A DNA stretch of 64,000 nt from Mycoplasmopsis citelli (GTDB taxonomy: Bacteria; Bacillota_I; Bacilli_A; Mycoplasmatales; Metamycoplasmataceae). The DNA is taken from contig NZ_LR215036.1 in NCBI RefSeq assembly GCF_900660645.1, positions 682,001 through 746,000 of the forward strand, given 5' to 3'. The notes beneath the pieces are model-generated. The model searched no databases. It saw only the letters and a program-made list of their open reading frames with translations, and was not told the DNA's origin. Numbering within the stretch: position 1 is the first letter of the stretch; the number at the start of each line of letters is the position of its first letter. Of this stretch, positions 44,373 through 57,178 are shown in pieces. A program made the translations under genes and the position numbers.

Positions 44373-45298
44373 AACTTAAAAATGTTCAACATATTTTCTC
44401 AAAACATACTCCATGAGAATTTAAAGCATTAAATGGAATTTCTATTGATATTAATCAAGGTGAATATATCGGAGTAATTGGACAAACCGGAAGCGGAAAA
44501 ACCACCTTTATTCAACATTTAAACGGATTATTAAATCCAACTGAAGGGGAAGTGTCTTGAATTTTTGTCGAAGATCCAAATACCAATAAAGAAATTCTTG
44601 TTAAACTTCCTGTTTATAAAGAAAAATTTTTAAGTTTTTTATACTCAAAAGATAAAAAACTTAAAAAATCTTTTAAATTCAAAGCTTCGAAAATGATTCG
44701 AAATAAAATTGGAGTGGTTTTTCAATTTGCTGAATATCAATTGTTTAAACAAACTGTTTTAGAAGATATTATTTTTGCTCCGGTAGCATTTGGAATGTCA
44801 AAAGAGCTAGCTAAAGAAAAAGCTAAAAAATATATTAAACTAGTAGGTCTTCCTGAAGAATACCTACAACGTAGTCCTTTTGATTTATCCGGAGGGCAAA
44901 AACGTAGAGTTGCTTTAGCAGGTATTTTAGCTTTAGAACCACAATTTTTAGTAGTAGATGAACCTACTGCTGGTTTAGATCCTGTAGGAGTAGTGGAAAT
45001 ACTTGATATTTTAAGTAACTTAAATAAGCAAGGAACTACAATTGTAAATGTCACTCATGAACTTGATCATGTTTTAGAAAGAGCTCAAAGAACTATTGTG
45101 TTTAAAGATGGATTAATTTGCAAAGATGGAACTCCATATGAGATTTTAAATGACATTAAATTTTTAAAAGAAAATAATCTTCAACCACCTAAATTACTTG
45201 ATTTTGTGCATAAATTAAGAAATCAAGGACTTAATGTTCCTCCTGTAAGATCAATTGAAGAATTAGCTAATTGGATTAATTCTCAAGGAGATAAATAA
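44363..45298 (+). CDS. ecfA2: ECF transporter ATPase A2
   Basis: 311 residues, longer than usual because of a ~40-residue Lys-rich insertion after the Walker A region ([20 protein letters not shown]). Walker [11 protein letters not shown]-loop [12 protein letters not shown], signature [13 protein letters not shown], Walker [14 protein letters not shown]. Starts 10 bases inside ecfA1; its stop overlaps the ecfT start. A TGA Trp lies at residue 18 (HTPWEFKAL). Confidence 0.95.
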
Positions 45299-46206
45299 TG
45301 AAAAGTGTTTTTGGAAGATATATTCCTAGAAAAGGATTTTTTTATAACCTTGATCCTCGTTTAAAAATTTTAGTTGTGGTATTTTATGTTGTTTTTGCTT
45401 TTATGTCAAAATACTACATTGATAGTTTAATTTTACTTATTCCTCTTTTAGTGGTTTATTTTACAGTAGTAAAGAAAGTTAAATCAGTCTTTCGAATGGC
45501 TAAATTCCCAATTGTTATGGCTATTATTATTTTCTTAATTAATTTATTAACTATTAAGTACACAGATGTAAAACAAACAATTTTAGATAATGAAAAAATC
45601 GATCAAATCGCAAAAGATATTTGAGGGATAACATACCCACAAGGAGATCATACTTTTGTTGTTAGTATGCTTGCTTTAAATCGAAGTATTGCACTATTTT
45701 TAAGAGTTTTTACAATGATTTTAGCTACTACTTTATTAACTAATACTACTCGTCCTATTTTACTTACTAAAGCTATTGAAGATTTAATGTTCCCTTTAAA
45801 ATTGCTTTTTATTCCAACTCAAATTATTGCCATGATTATTTCAATTGCATTAAGATTTATTCCCACATTGCTTGATGAATCACAAAGAATTATGAAAGCA
45901 CAAAGCTCAAGGGGAATTGATTTTAAAAATGGAAATATGAAAGATAAAGCTGTTGCCTTTTCGACTTTAATTATCCCTTTATTTGTTTCATCATTTGCTA
46001 AAGCTGATGATTTAAGTGATGCAATGCAAACTCGTGGTTATGAACCATATTCAAAACGAACCAAATATAGACAATTAAAATTAACTTGAAGAGACTTATT
46101 GGTGACACTATCACTTATTGGACTTGGTGTTTTTATAGCATATAATACTTATGTAGACCATACTTATTTACCAAGTATATGAACTTCACTTCTTGCAATT
46201 TATTAA
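45298..46206 (+). CDS. ecfT: ECF transporter transmembrane subunit EcfT
   Basis: 302 residues, about six membrane segments. Starts FGRYIPRKGFFYNLDPRLKIL, the EcfT N-terminus. The coupling-helix Ala-Arg-Gly motifs are AQSSRGIDF and AMQTRGYEPYSKRTKY. The ATG overlaps the ecfA2 stop (TAATG). Two TGA Trp codons. Confidence 0.95.
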
Positions 46207-46207
46207 G

Positions 46208-46237
46208 AAAAATCTAGCAACATTTTGCTAGATTTTT
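46208..46237. terminator. Bidirectional terminator ecfT/trmB
   Basis: 13-bp stem AAAAATCTAGCAA/TTGCTAGATTTTT, 4-base loop, between convergent genes; it overlaps the end of trmB. Confidence 0.88.
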
Positions 46238-46836
46238 CTTGCTTCCAAATAATTAATATTTTTTCCTTTTGATGATCATTTCATTTCATATCCTGTTTGA
46301 TAATTGTCCATAGCAAACTTACTACTGTGCAAATCATTGGTAAAAGTTAAAATTTCTCAATTATTTTCTTTAAGGGATGTAATTGAATATTCAAAAAGTT
46401 TGTCATTATCGGTTTTAAACCTTAATTTCCCGTTTTTTGTAAGAATTTGCTCATATAAGCTCAAAAAATTTTTATAGGTTAACCTTCTTTTTTCGTGTGC
46501 GTTTTTAGGTCATGGATCTGAAAAAGTTAGTCATAATTGATTAATTTTTCCATTAAAAAGTTCGGGAATTTTAGAAGCATCTTCAGTAATAATAAATAAA
46601 TTTTTCAATTGTAATCGATTAATCTTTTTTAAGATTTTATAAGCTACTGTTGGATATTTCTCGAGTGCAAAAAAAGTTTTGTGCGGATTATCTAAAGCCA
46701 TTTGGGAAATCATTTCACCTTTTCCTGCTCCAATTTCTAAAATATTTTCATTTTCTAATGTAATAGGAAAATGTTTTATAAAATAAGGTGATTTTTCAAG
46801 TTCTCCAGATGCATTTTTATTGTGTCTTAATCTCAT
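46228..46836 (-). CDS. trmB: tRNA (guanine-N7)-methyltransferase
   Basis: Makes m7G46 in tRNA. 202 residues. SAM motif [12 protein letters not shown] and the family signature [14 protein letters not shown] (catalytic Asp and KRR). Begins MRLRHNKNA, as in relatives, so ATG 46836 is preferred to an upstream ATT at 46857. No ribosome site is present: a TATAAT box lies only a few bases upstream, which suggests a leaderless mRNA. Confidence 0.95.
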
Positions 46837-46867
46837 AGTAATATTAATTATAATCAAAGTCTAACAA

Positions 46868-46897
46868 AAAGAACAAAAACGCTGGTTTTTGTTCTTT
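46868..46897 (-). terminator. Terminator after nox
   Basis: 13-bp perfect stem AAAGAACAAAAAC/GTTTTTGTTCTTT, GCTG loop; T-run on the minus strand follows. Confidence 0.9.
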
Positions 46898-46915
46898 ATA
46901 ACTTTATAAAAATAT

Positions 46916-48283
46916 CTATTTTTTGTATTTAACACCAATAGCATTAAGCAATGGTACAAGGAAAAAGTTAAATGGTTTATTAAAGTGTGGTAAGAAGTAA
47001 ACATCTGTTAAAGCAATTTCTGGTAATGTTAATCCTTTTTGAATTGCTAAAGCAAACATGAAAATTACTTCAGTGTGGTAGAATTTACCTCATGAACCAA
47101 TTTGTACTCCAAGTAGTTTGTAAGTTGTTTTATCGTATGTAAGTTTAATTGCAACTTTATCATGTTCCTTCATAAATTCAGGACGATCATTATCAATGAA
47201 GTATTCTTCTGCTACATTAGTAAGTCCAAATCTTTCAGCTGATTTTTTAGTCATTCCTGTAGAAGCATAGTGGCAATCAAAAACATTAATAGCATTTGTT
47301 CCTACAACTCCAGGGAATGGAATATCAATTCCTGAAAGACTCATTGCAGCAACAAGTCCTGTTTTAACAGCATTTGTTGCAAGGGCAGCGTGACAATGTT
47401 GACCTGAAACTTGATTCATCATTGATGCTGAATCTCCAATTACGTAAATATCTTTATCAGATACTGATCTTTGGTATTGATCCACAAGTACAGCACCATT
47501 TGCTAATTTTTCAACATCTTCAAGAGCTTCAGTTCTTGGTTTAAATCCAATTGAAAGAATAACAAGATCAGCTTTATATTCACCTTTGTTAGTTACAACT
47601 GATGAAACATATTCTCCGTCTTTTGATTTAAATTCAACAACCGATTCTCCAAGTTGTAATTTAACTCCTGCTTCTTTCATACGTTTTTCCATAACGTCAG
47701 TAAACTCAGGGTCAAAGTAATTTGGAACTACTCTTTCTTGAAGGTCAATTAATGTAACATTTTTACCTTTAATATTGAAAGCTTCTACTAACTCAACTCC
47801 AATATATCCAGCTCCGACAATAACAACATCTTTAACATTTTTATCATTAGCTGCTTCTAAAATCTTTTCTGCATGTTGGAAAAGTTTTGAAAGCATAATG
47901 TTTTTGTATTCTCTTCCTTTAAAAGGAGGTTCAATTGGTCAAGTTCCTCCAGCAAAAACTAATTTATCGTAATTATCTGTAAATTCTTTACCTGTTGTTA
48001 AATCTTTAACTAAAACTTCTTTTTTGTGTCTGTCAATTTTTAACACTTCATGTTCAGTTTTTAAGTCAACATTATATTCTTCTCTTAAAATTTTTGGAGA
48101 AGAGTAAAATAATCCTTCAGGCGATGTAAATTCACCACCAACTCATAAAGCAATTCCACAACCTAAAAATGATGTATTAGTATTACGATCATAAACCACA
48201 ACATTGTCTTGAGCCTTAATTGTTTGTAAAGTTCTTAAAAATGATGTTCCAGCGTGATTAGCTCCGACAACTAAAATTTTCAT
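46916..48283 (-). CDS. nox: NADH oxidase, flavin- and Cys-dependent
   Basis: Water-forming (H2O) or peroxide-forming NADH oxidase; recycles NAD+ in glycolysis. 455 residues. FAD motif GANHAGT at the N-terminus, redox-active Cys42 in SFLGCGIALW, NAD motif VVIVGAGYIGVELVEAF and the second FAD site IYVIGDSA. Cys42 as single redox Cys is the mark of the water-forming group. TGA Trp codons. Single-gene transcript on the minus strand. Confidence 0.96.
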
Positions 48284-48410
48284 ATTTATCCTTTCGAATA
48301 TTTAATTTTTAATTAATTAATAATTTATATAATTATAGCAACATAATAGGTTTTTAATGCTGATTTTGAAAAATATTTCGGCATTTTTACCTAAAATAAA
48401 GGAAAAAATT

Positions 48411-49154
48411 ATGAAAAAAATTAATCTAGGATACACTAACCAATCTTTTAGGGATAACGATCTTTTTATTCAAAAGAAAAAGTACAATCAATTCAATCAT
48501 AAAATCGATTATAAGATTTTAGATTCATTAGGTTTTGTGCCTAAATTAATCGAAAATTCTTCGCAATGATTAAAATATCAATTTATTGATTCAGTAGATT
48601 TTGAATTTACTGATGAAGCCTTAATTCAAGTTGCTGATTATTTAAAAGCTTTGCATGAATCTGATTTAAAATTTCCTAAAACCAATCACGCTGCTAGAGT
48701 CAAAGAATATCGCAAAATTATTAAACAAAAAAATATTAAAATTGATATTTTAGATAAATATTACAAACGAATAAACACAATTTTAGCACAAATTAAAAAT
48801 AATCGTCCTTTACATAATGATTTATTTAAAACCAATATGTTAATGGATCAAAATCAAAAATTGTGAATTGTTGATTGAGAATATGCTTCAATGGGTGATA
48901 AACATTTTGATTTAGCTTACTTTATAACTAGTAATAATTTGAATGAACATCAAGAAAAAGTATTTTTAAATCGATATGATTTATATTGAGAAGAATATTT
49001 ACTTCAACATAAAATTTTTGTTTATTATCTAATCATTTTATGATTAAACGTTCAAGAAACAATGCCATTTGATGATAAACCTTTTTATGACTTAGTTGAA
49101 CATAGTGTTCAAGTTTATGAAAACAAAAAGAAAAACAATCTCTTTAGAAGATAG
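48411..49154 (+). CDS. Choline/ethanolamine kinase-like phosphotransferase
   Basis: 247 residues. PLHNDLFKTNMLMDQNQKL gives the Brenner motif (H-N-D…N), followed by WIVDWEYASMGDKHFDLAYF, the metal Asp plus the E-Y-A of LicA/choline kinases. ATG 48411 is preferred because AAAGGA lies just upstream; an ATG at 48357 is also open. It precedes cdsA, so it may feed lipid or phosphocholine synthesis. A single-domain relative of the double kinase at 40925. Confidence 0.88.
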
Positions 49155-49177
49155 TTTTTCTTTATAATTAAATTAAT

Positions 49178-50239
49178 ATGAACTTACTTAAAATAAAAAC
49201 TCAAAACGCTTTATTTAAGCAAAGAATTTTGCCTGCTATTTTTTTATCAATTGGATTGATTGTTATTTTTATTATTTTTAGATTATCTTTTTATACTTTT
49301 TCTAATTTTAACTGAGGAAACTCTTCAAATATAGGACATATTTTTTTAAGAATAAGTTCATTAATTTTGTATGGAGTTTTTGGATTTTGAGCATTTTATG
49401 AATTAAGTTTTGCTTTTACTAAAAATAAAAATCATGCAATTATTTTAAGTCTTTTTCAACAAATTTCACTAATATTGGGAATTAATTACCTAAAATTTAT
49501 TTTTGGAATTACCGTAATAGAAGATGATTTCAAACTTGTTTCTTTTTTATTTAACATTGTTTATAATGAGTGGATTTTTTATGTTATATTAGTGATGAAT
49601 GCACTAATTTTTGCTCTTATTCGGCTTATTACAATTAAAGATATTAATTATGTAAGTTTATTCTTAAGAACACTTGTATATTTACTTGTTTCTTTCTTAA
49701 TAGCTTCATTTTTTAGAGTTTTTGTATTTTTAATGTCCACTCATTCAGGATTATCTTATATTATTATTTTAAGTGCTGGTGCTATTGCTTCAGATATTGG
49801 AGCATTTTTTGTAGGAATAAAATTAGGTAATAAATATTTTAAAAATAAACTAGCTCCTACAATTAGTCCTAAAAAAACTTGAGAGGGTTTTATTGGTGGA
49901 TTTATTTGCTCTTTTTTAGTTGTTTTTACTTTAATTATTTCTTTAAATTTTATTGATTTATCATCTCAAAAAAGTGATAAAAACTATTTTAATATTTTAT
50001 TTACAGCAGTTCAAAAACCAGAAAATTCAGTATATTTATCCAGAACTTCTTTAGTTTTATTTACACTTTTCATTCCAATTATTTCAACAATTGGTGATTT
50101 ATCATTCTCAATGATTAAACGTTGAAATGAAATAAAAGATTTTTCTAAGATTTTAAGAGGGCATGGGGGAATTCTAGATCGCATTGACAGTATAATTTTT
50201 GTATTTATATTTTTTTCACTAATAACTATTGTTTTTTAA
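49178..50239 (+). CDS. cdsA: Phosphatidate cytidylyltransferase (CDP-DAG synthase)
   Basis: 353 residues, about eight to nine membrane segments. C-terminal signature present: GAIASDIGAFFVGIKLG, SPKKTWEGF and SMIKRWNEIKDF…HGGILDRIDS, the CDP-DAG synthase motif. Length above average because of an N-terminal extension. Lies between the kinase and polC. Confidence 0.95.
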
Positions 50240-50278
50240 TCAAAATTTTAATAATTAAAAAGTATAAAAGGAGAAGAA

Positions 50279-53200
50279 ATGAAAAATAAGGAATTTTATA
50301 GTGATATATCTTTTAATAATTTTGCAAAATACTCAAAATTAGGAGAACTTGAATCAATTCAAGATGCATATATTGCAAATAATCAAATTATTTTTAGCGA
50401 CGACCAAAAAAGTGCATATTTAACAATTTGTTTTAAAACTATTCCTTCGGTTTCTGATTTTTCTTTGCTTAAACACAAAATTGAAGATTTTAAAGATTTA
50501 ACGCTTCATGTAAATTTTTCTGTTGATGATTATTATCCTGAAGATCTTAAAATTAAAGATTACGTTTTTTATTTTCTTTTGCACGAACCTAAATTTGCTC
50601 AGATAGCACAAAATTATCAAAACCAGTCAATTCTTATTCTTAATCATCAAACCAGAAAATGAGTTTTTACTCATACTGATCCTGAAATGGAGACCACTTT
50701 TAATGAAATTATTGATTATTTAAAAGAAAAATTTAATAATCTTAATTTAAATAAAATAGATTTTGAAATTGAACTAAAAAAAATTGAAATTAAAAAAGAA
50801 ATTGTCCCTGAAAGCTTTATTTTAGAACAAGAAAAAAAATTGCTCCAATCATCAAATTCAAACAACGATTCCTTTAATAAAAGTGTTTATAATGCTAAAA
50901 AAAATAAATATAACTCCAATAAATCAAATTATCAACAATTAAATATAAAAGATGTTCATTCGCTAATTGAAGTACCTCAAGATTATAATGTTGCAATTAA
51001 AGGTCAAATTTATAAAAGTGATTTTATTGACCGTAAAAACTTTTTCATTTATAAATACTGAATATCTGACTTAAAGGACGCCATTGAAGTTTCGTATTTT
51101 CAAAAAGAAAAATTATCTGATGATGGAATTTTTTCAGTTAATGATTGAGTTGAAGTTTATGGTTCTTTAAGTGAAAGTTTTGACAAAACGCAAAAAATTA
51201 TTAAAGCAAAGCAAATTGTTAAAACCAAATCTTCTTTGGAAGCTAAAGTTGATAATGAACCTGTTAAACGTATCGAACTAAATGCTAAAACTAAAATGAA
51301 CACTATGGATGGAATTATGAGTCCATCTCAAGTTATTGAAATAGCTAAAAATTTCGGACACAAAGCAGTAGGAATTTTTGACTTAAACGGTGTTCAAGCT
51401 TTTCCAGAATTTTATCAAGCTGCTAAAAAAGCTAAGATAAAACCAATTTATGGGGCTGCTTTTAATGTAATTCATAAAAATAATAAAGTTTTTTTAAATG
51501 ACTTTGAAGATTTAAATTTAGATGATATTGAATATGTATCTTTTGACTTAGAAACGACTAATTTATCAGCTCGATTTGGTGAAATTATTGAATTTGGTGG
51601 CGTAATAATTAAAAATAAAACAATTATTGATGAATTTCAGTTTTTCCTAAAAGCTTCTGCTCCTATTTCGTCTTTTACCACTAGTTTAACTTCAATTACC
51701 AATAAAATGCTAGAAGATGAAGGGCTTTCGCAAATAGAGGGATTAAATAGAATTTATGAAATTTTAAATAATCGTTATGCAGTTGCTCACAACTGTAATT
51801 TTGATATGGGATTTATACAGCAAAAATTCATTGAATATAATATCCCAATCCCAAATACAACATTTATTGATGCTCTAGCTATTTCTCGTTTGCTTTTTCC
51901 GTGAAAAAGAAGACACACTCTTGGTGCTTTTTCTTCATATTTATCAATTGATTACAACGAAAGTGAAGCTCACCGTGCTGATTATGATGCTCGAGTATTG
52001 GCTAATACATGAATAGCTGCTATTGAGACATTAAAAAAATCAAATATTTTTACTTGTAAAGAATTATCTAACTTTCTTACTGATGGATTTTATTCTAACG
52101 TTCGTCCTGATGAAATAAGTATAATGGTTTTAAATCAAGAAGGTTTAAGAGAACTTTTCAAATTTGTAACTTTAGCTTTAACTAAACGTTACTTTGGTCG
52201 TGCAAAGCTTTTTTATGATGATTTAATTAAATCAAAAAACTTATTATTTGGATCAGGTGGAATTCGAAGCCCTTTAATTGATGCATATTTATTTGGTAGT
52301 GAATTTCAACAAAAAGAATTATTAAATTTATTTGATTACATTGAGGTTCCACATCCAAAAGCGTTTTTAAATCAAGTTTCAAAAAACGAGTTAACGATTT
52401 TACAAGTTCAAGAAGCACTTAAAAAACTTATTAAAGACGCAACAAATTTAGGGAAAACAGTAGTAGCTATTTCTGATGCTCGTTACGAAAGTGAACAAGA
52501 CCAAATTTTTTATAAATCACTTGTTTATTCAATGGGAATTGGAGGGGCTCCACACTTTTTATTTAATAAATCCAAAGCTGAATCAGGAACTTTAACTGTT
52601 CCACAATTACACTTTTTAACTACTCGTGAAATGCTTGATGAATTTGCTTTTTTAGAAGATTTAAAACTAATTAAAGATATTGTTATTAATAATCCTAAAA
52701 AAATAGAGCAAATGGTAGATGATAATATTGAAGTTATCAAAAAAGATTTATACACTCCAAAATTTGATAATTCAAACCAAAAACTTTATGACCTAGTTTA
52801 TAAAACTGCAAGAGAAAAATATGGAGAAAATCTCCCTAAAATTATTGAAGAAAGATTAGAAAAAGAAATTACTCCAATTATTAAATATGGTTATGATGTT
52901 ATTTATTGGATTTCTAACCGTCTAATTCAAAAATGTGAGGATATGGGTTCAATTGCTGGAAGTAGGGGAAGTGTTGGGTCTTCGCTTGTAGCTACAATGG
53001 CGGGAATTACTGAAGTTAATCCACTTCCTCCGCATTATATCTGCGAAAAATGTAAGTATTTTGAATTAATTGAAAACAACCAAATTACATCTGGATATGA
53101 TTTAGATGATAAAAATTGTCCAAAATGTGGAACCTTGTTAGATAAAGATGGACATTCAATTCCTTTTGAAACCTTTTTAGGATTTAATGCAGATAAAGTT

Positions 53201-54637
53201 CCTGATATTGATTTAAACTTTTCAGGAGATTATCAAGCTGAAATTCATAATGAAGTTAAACGTATTTTTGGAGAAAGCAACACATTAAGGGCCGGAACAA
53301 TTTCAACTATTAAAGAAAAAACCGCTTTTGGTTATATTAAAAAAATTGAAGAAGAATATAAATTTGGCTATTCACGAAATTTTATTGATTTTTTATCTTC
53401 AAAAATCATTGGAGTAAAACGAACTACCGGACAACATCCTGGAGGAATAATTATTATTCCTAAAGAATTTCAAGTGGAGGATTTTACCCCAACTAATTAT
53501 CCAGCTGATGATATTACAATTGATTGAAAAACAACCCATTTTGATTTCCATGCTATTCATGATAATGTTTTAAAACTCGATATTTTAGGACACCGTGATC
53601 CAACTGCAATTTTAATGCTTCAAAGAATTACTAATATTAACTTTCAAAAAGATATTCCTAAAAAAGATCCTCGAGTAATGTCTCTTTTTACTTCAACAAA
53701 GGAATTAAACATTTCTCCTTCACAAATTGGTGGAGAAGAAACAGGAGCAATTGGTTTACCTGAATTTGGAACAAACTTTGTACGTAGAATGCTTAAAGAA
53801 GCAAAACCTACAAGTTTTGCAGATCTAATTTCAGTATCAGGCCTTTCTCATGGTACTGATGTGTGAGCAAATAATGCTCAAAGTTTAATTAAAAATAAAG
53901 ACTTTTCTCTTAGAGATGTAATTTGTTGTAGGGATGATATTTTATATTATCTAAAAAGTAAAGGTGTTGATGCTCTTTATTCATTTAAAATCATGGAGAA
54001 AGTTCGTAAAGGTAAAGGTTTAACTGATGAAGAAGTTGCAGAATTACAAAAAAACAATATACCTGATTGATACATTGAGAGTATGCAAAAAATTAAATAT
54101 ATGTTCCCTAAAGCCCACGCTGCAGCATATGTTCTTATGGCTTGAAGAATTGCGTGATTTAAGCTTTATTATCCACTTGAATATTACGCAACCTTCTTGA
54201 CAATTAGGGTAGATGAATTTGATATTGAAACAATTGTAAATGATCATGGAGCTATTAAAACCAATAATAAAATTAATGAAATTAACAAACTACCTAATAA
54301 ATCTGTTTTAGATGATGCATTATTAACAACTCTTGAATCAGTGCGAGAATTATATGCGAGGGGATTTTCAATTGATAATATTAATTTAGAAAAATCTCTT
54401 GAAAAAGAATGAGTAATTGATAAAAAAGAAAACAAACTCATTCCACCATTTTCATCTGTAAAGGGACTTGGTGAATCGGTTGCAAAACGGATTATTCAAG
54501 CTCGAAATGAAAGAGAATTTCTTTCTAAAGAAGATTTTGCAAAACGAACTTCAATTAACAAAACACTTTTAGATACTCTAAATAATCTTGGTGTACTAAG
54601 TAATTTAGATGATACTGATCAAATGAAATTATTTTAA
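50279..54637 (+). CDS. polC: DNA polymerase III, alpha subunit, Gram-positive (PolC) type
   Basis: 1452 residues. Main replicative polymerase with an embedded 3'-5' exonuclease (FDLETTN, Asp423/Glu425, EXO I; later HNCNFDMGF and HRADYDARV). The PHP segment just before and after is degenerate: [14 protein letters not shown] and [14 protein letters not shown], where the family has HLH and TDH. The polymerase core includes [19 protein letters not shown], an inserted zinc finger (CEKCKYFE…CPKCG) and [10 protein letters not shown]. Readable only with TGA as Trp (about nine). The C-terminus ([17 protein letters not shown]) is typical. Confidence 0.97.
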
Positions 54638-54642
54638 AAAAT

Positions 54643-54689
54643 AAAAACCATTTTCTTTTGCTACATTTTTAGCTTGAAAATGGTTTTTT
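54643..54689. terminator. Bidirectional terminator polC / p69
   Basis: Outer stem AAAAACCATTTTC/GAAAATGGTTTTT with an inner GCTA/TAGC stem. Separates polC from the convergent p69 gene. Confidence 0.85.
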
Positions 54690-54696
54690 ATTAATA

Positions 54697-56448
54697 TTAA
54701 ATATTTGATTTTAGAATTTTTGTTTTGCTAAATTTATTGTAAATTTTTAAAAATTCCTGTTTTACTTTTTCAAAATTTAAAATTAAATTAGTAACAATAT
54801 TTAAAACAAAAATATTAAACATTATTATTCACATGTACGCAAAAGCTTTATTAAACTCAATCACTCTTCCGTTTAAGTAAATAAATAATTTTCCTCCAAT
54901 GAAAAATTCTCTTTCAGATAAGGAACTATATAAAATAATACTTCGAAACATAATTTCCATGTAAATTGTAAATAAAGTCATTAAATCTTTCTTTAAATAA
55001 GGTAAAACATAATGTTTGTAAATTTTAAATTTTCCTCATCCAATTAGTTTAAGATTTTTAAATTTAGAAGCATCAATTTTATTAACAGAATCAGATAGTT
55101 GTTTTAAAATTGAACCACAACTATGAAAGGCTAAAATGATTAAAATTAGTGTTGAACTCGAATTAAATAAAGGACTAAAAACAAAGAAAACTATAATTGA
55201 TGGAACACTTCGAAATACAATAAGTCAAAATTTAGTTAATGTAATCGTGTATTTACTATTTTGATTCTCAATTAAAAAAGGAAGGAAAAATAAAACTAAG
55301 ACAAATAAAATTATAAGTGTAAAAAATGTGTGAATTCAAATTTGCAATGATTGAATAATAGGATTAAATTCTATTGAAAAACTACTTAAATTAAAAACGG
55401 AAAAATCAGGTTTAAAAAAATTATTTGTATATGAAAGGAAAAAATTGTTTTTAAAAATTGAATAATTCAATGAGAAAAATATATATATGCTAAAAATAAT
55501 TAAAAATAACAATAGAATTAATTTAAATATCTTTTGTCAGTTAATTTGAATTCATTTTAGAAAATTATTTCTTGAAATTTTTATGAAAGGAAGGTGTTTT
55601 AAAACAAAATTTCTAAATAAATAATCTCCTAACTCTAAAGACAAAATAAATAAAATTAAAATTAATAAAGGTATTCCGAGTTGTTCAATATTAGTTCCAG
55701 CATTTTGTGCTGCATGGTTAGTTAAAAGTCCAATTCCAATTAGTCCAAAATTTGAAAGTAAGGATGCTCATCGTATATTAGATTCAAAAGAGTATAACAA
55801 CAATCCAATTATTTTATTATCAATTCGTGGATAAATTTCTCTAAAAAATGAACGAATTTTACTATTTCCCATTCGAATTGATAAATAATAGAATTTTGTA
55901 TCAACAGTTTTAAAAACTTCAACAAAATATTTATGTAATCATAATCATGAAAATCAAAAATAAGCAAGTAACAAAATTGTATCAGCAGATTCTAAAGTAT
56001 TTTTAAAAATTAAAATAAACACAATTTCTGGTACTGCACGAAGAAAAAATAAAATAAATTTAAATATATTACAAATAATTTTATTATTAAATTGATCACT
56101 ACTAAAAAACGAAGTAATCAGTGCAATAACAAAACCTACAAAAGTTCCTGCGATAACATATTTAATATTTATAAATAAAAATTGTAATGATTTTATTCAT
56201 AAATTCCCACCAGTTTCAAAGGTGCTTACAGAACTAAAGGTAAATATTTTTTTAAAGTTTCTTAAAAAAATATCACTTCCATCAGGAAAATTTAGCGAAA
56301 AGTCGTAAAAATAAAAAATTAATATTATAAAAATAATTAAAGTTATTCAAAAAATATAAATTCAGCTTTTTTTAATTTTTCAACCAGTTGAAATTCCATC
56401 AATGGTTATTTGATATTGAAAAAAAGATCTAAGTTTGTTATTTTTCAT
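54697..56448 (-). CDS. p69: p69-type ABC permease (TPP/phosphonate-like transport)
   Basis: 583 residues, about 11-12 hydrophobic segments in two halves, a duplicated permease. Each half carries a coupling-loop-like region: RMGNSKIRSFFREIYPRI and ASKFKNLKLIGWGKFKIYKHYVLPYL. The start follows the p29 stop by one base. The p37-p29-p69 order of M. hyorhinis is conserved. Here it probably carries thiamine pyrophosphate, as the operon begins with a TPP riboswitch. Confidence 0.9.
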
Positions 56449-56449
56449 T

Positions 56450-57178
56450 TTAAATTAATTTAACTAAAGTGTTAAAAGTTAAATTATCCTTTTTAATTAA
56501 GGAAATTTTTTGATTTTTTATAATCAAAAAATAATCAAAATATTTATAAGCTAATTTTAAATCGTGAATAATTACAAGAACAGATATTTTTTCAATCTGG
56601 TTAACTTTTTTGATATCTTCAATAACTTTTTGAGACATTTCATAATCTAAATTTGAAGTAGGTTCATCAGCAATAAGAAGTTGTGATCTTTGAATAATTG
56701 CTTTACAAAGTTCAACTCGCTGTTTTTCTCCACCACTAAGAGTTTCAACTCTTTGAAATGCTTTTTGTAAAATATTAAGCTTGTTAAGAGTTTCAAAAAG
56801 AAACTCTTCATCTTTTTTAGTGAGTAAACTAAGTAATTTATAAAATCAATTTTTATAATTTCTAAATGATCTTTTAACATTGCTATAAACACTATCTCCT
56901 TGAATTAAATTAGGTTCTTGAGTCATATAAGCAACATTAGAAATTAACCTTTTTCAATTGTTTTTTGTGGTTTTAATGTTTTGATTAAACAAATAAATAT
57001 CACCACTTTCAATAGGGATTCCTTTTAAAATACAATTAACTAAAGTAGTTTTTCCAGCTCCGGATTTACCAACAATTGCGATCATTTTTTCTTTTGGAAG
57101 TGATAGATTAATGTTCTTAAAAAAATCTTCATTTTTAAAACTTACTTTAACATTTTTAAATTCAACAATATTATTCAT
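56450..57178 (-). CDS. p29: p29-type ABC ATPase
   Basis: 242 residues. Walker A GKSGAGKTT, signature LSGGEKQRVELC, Walker B LLIADEPTSNLD, His-loop VLVIIHDLKLA. Two TGA Trp codons. It overlaps p37 by 8 bases. Energises p69. Confidence 0.95.
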
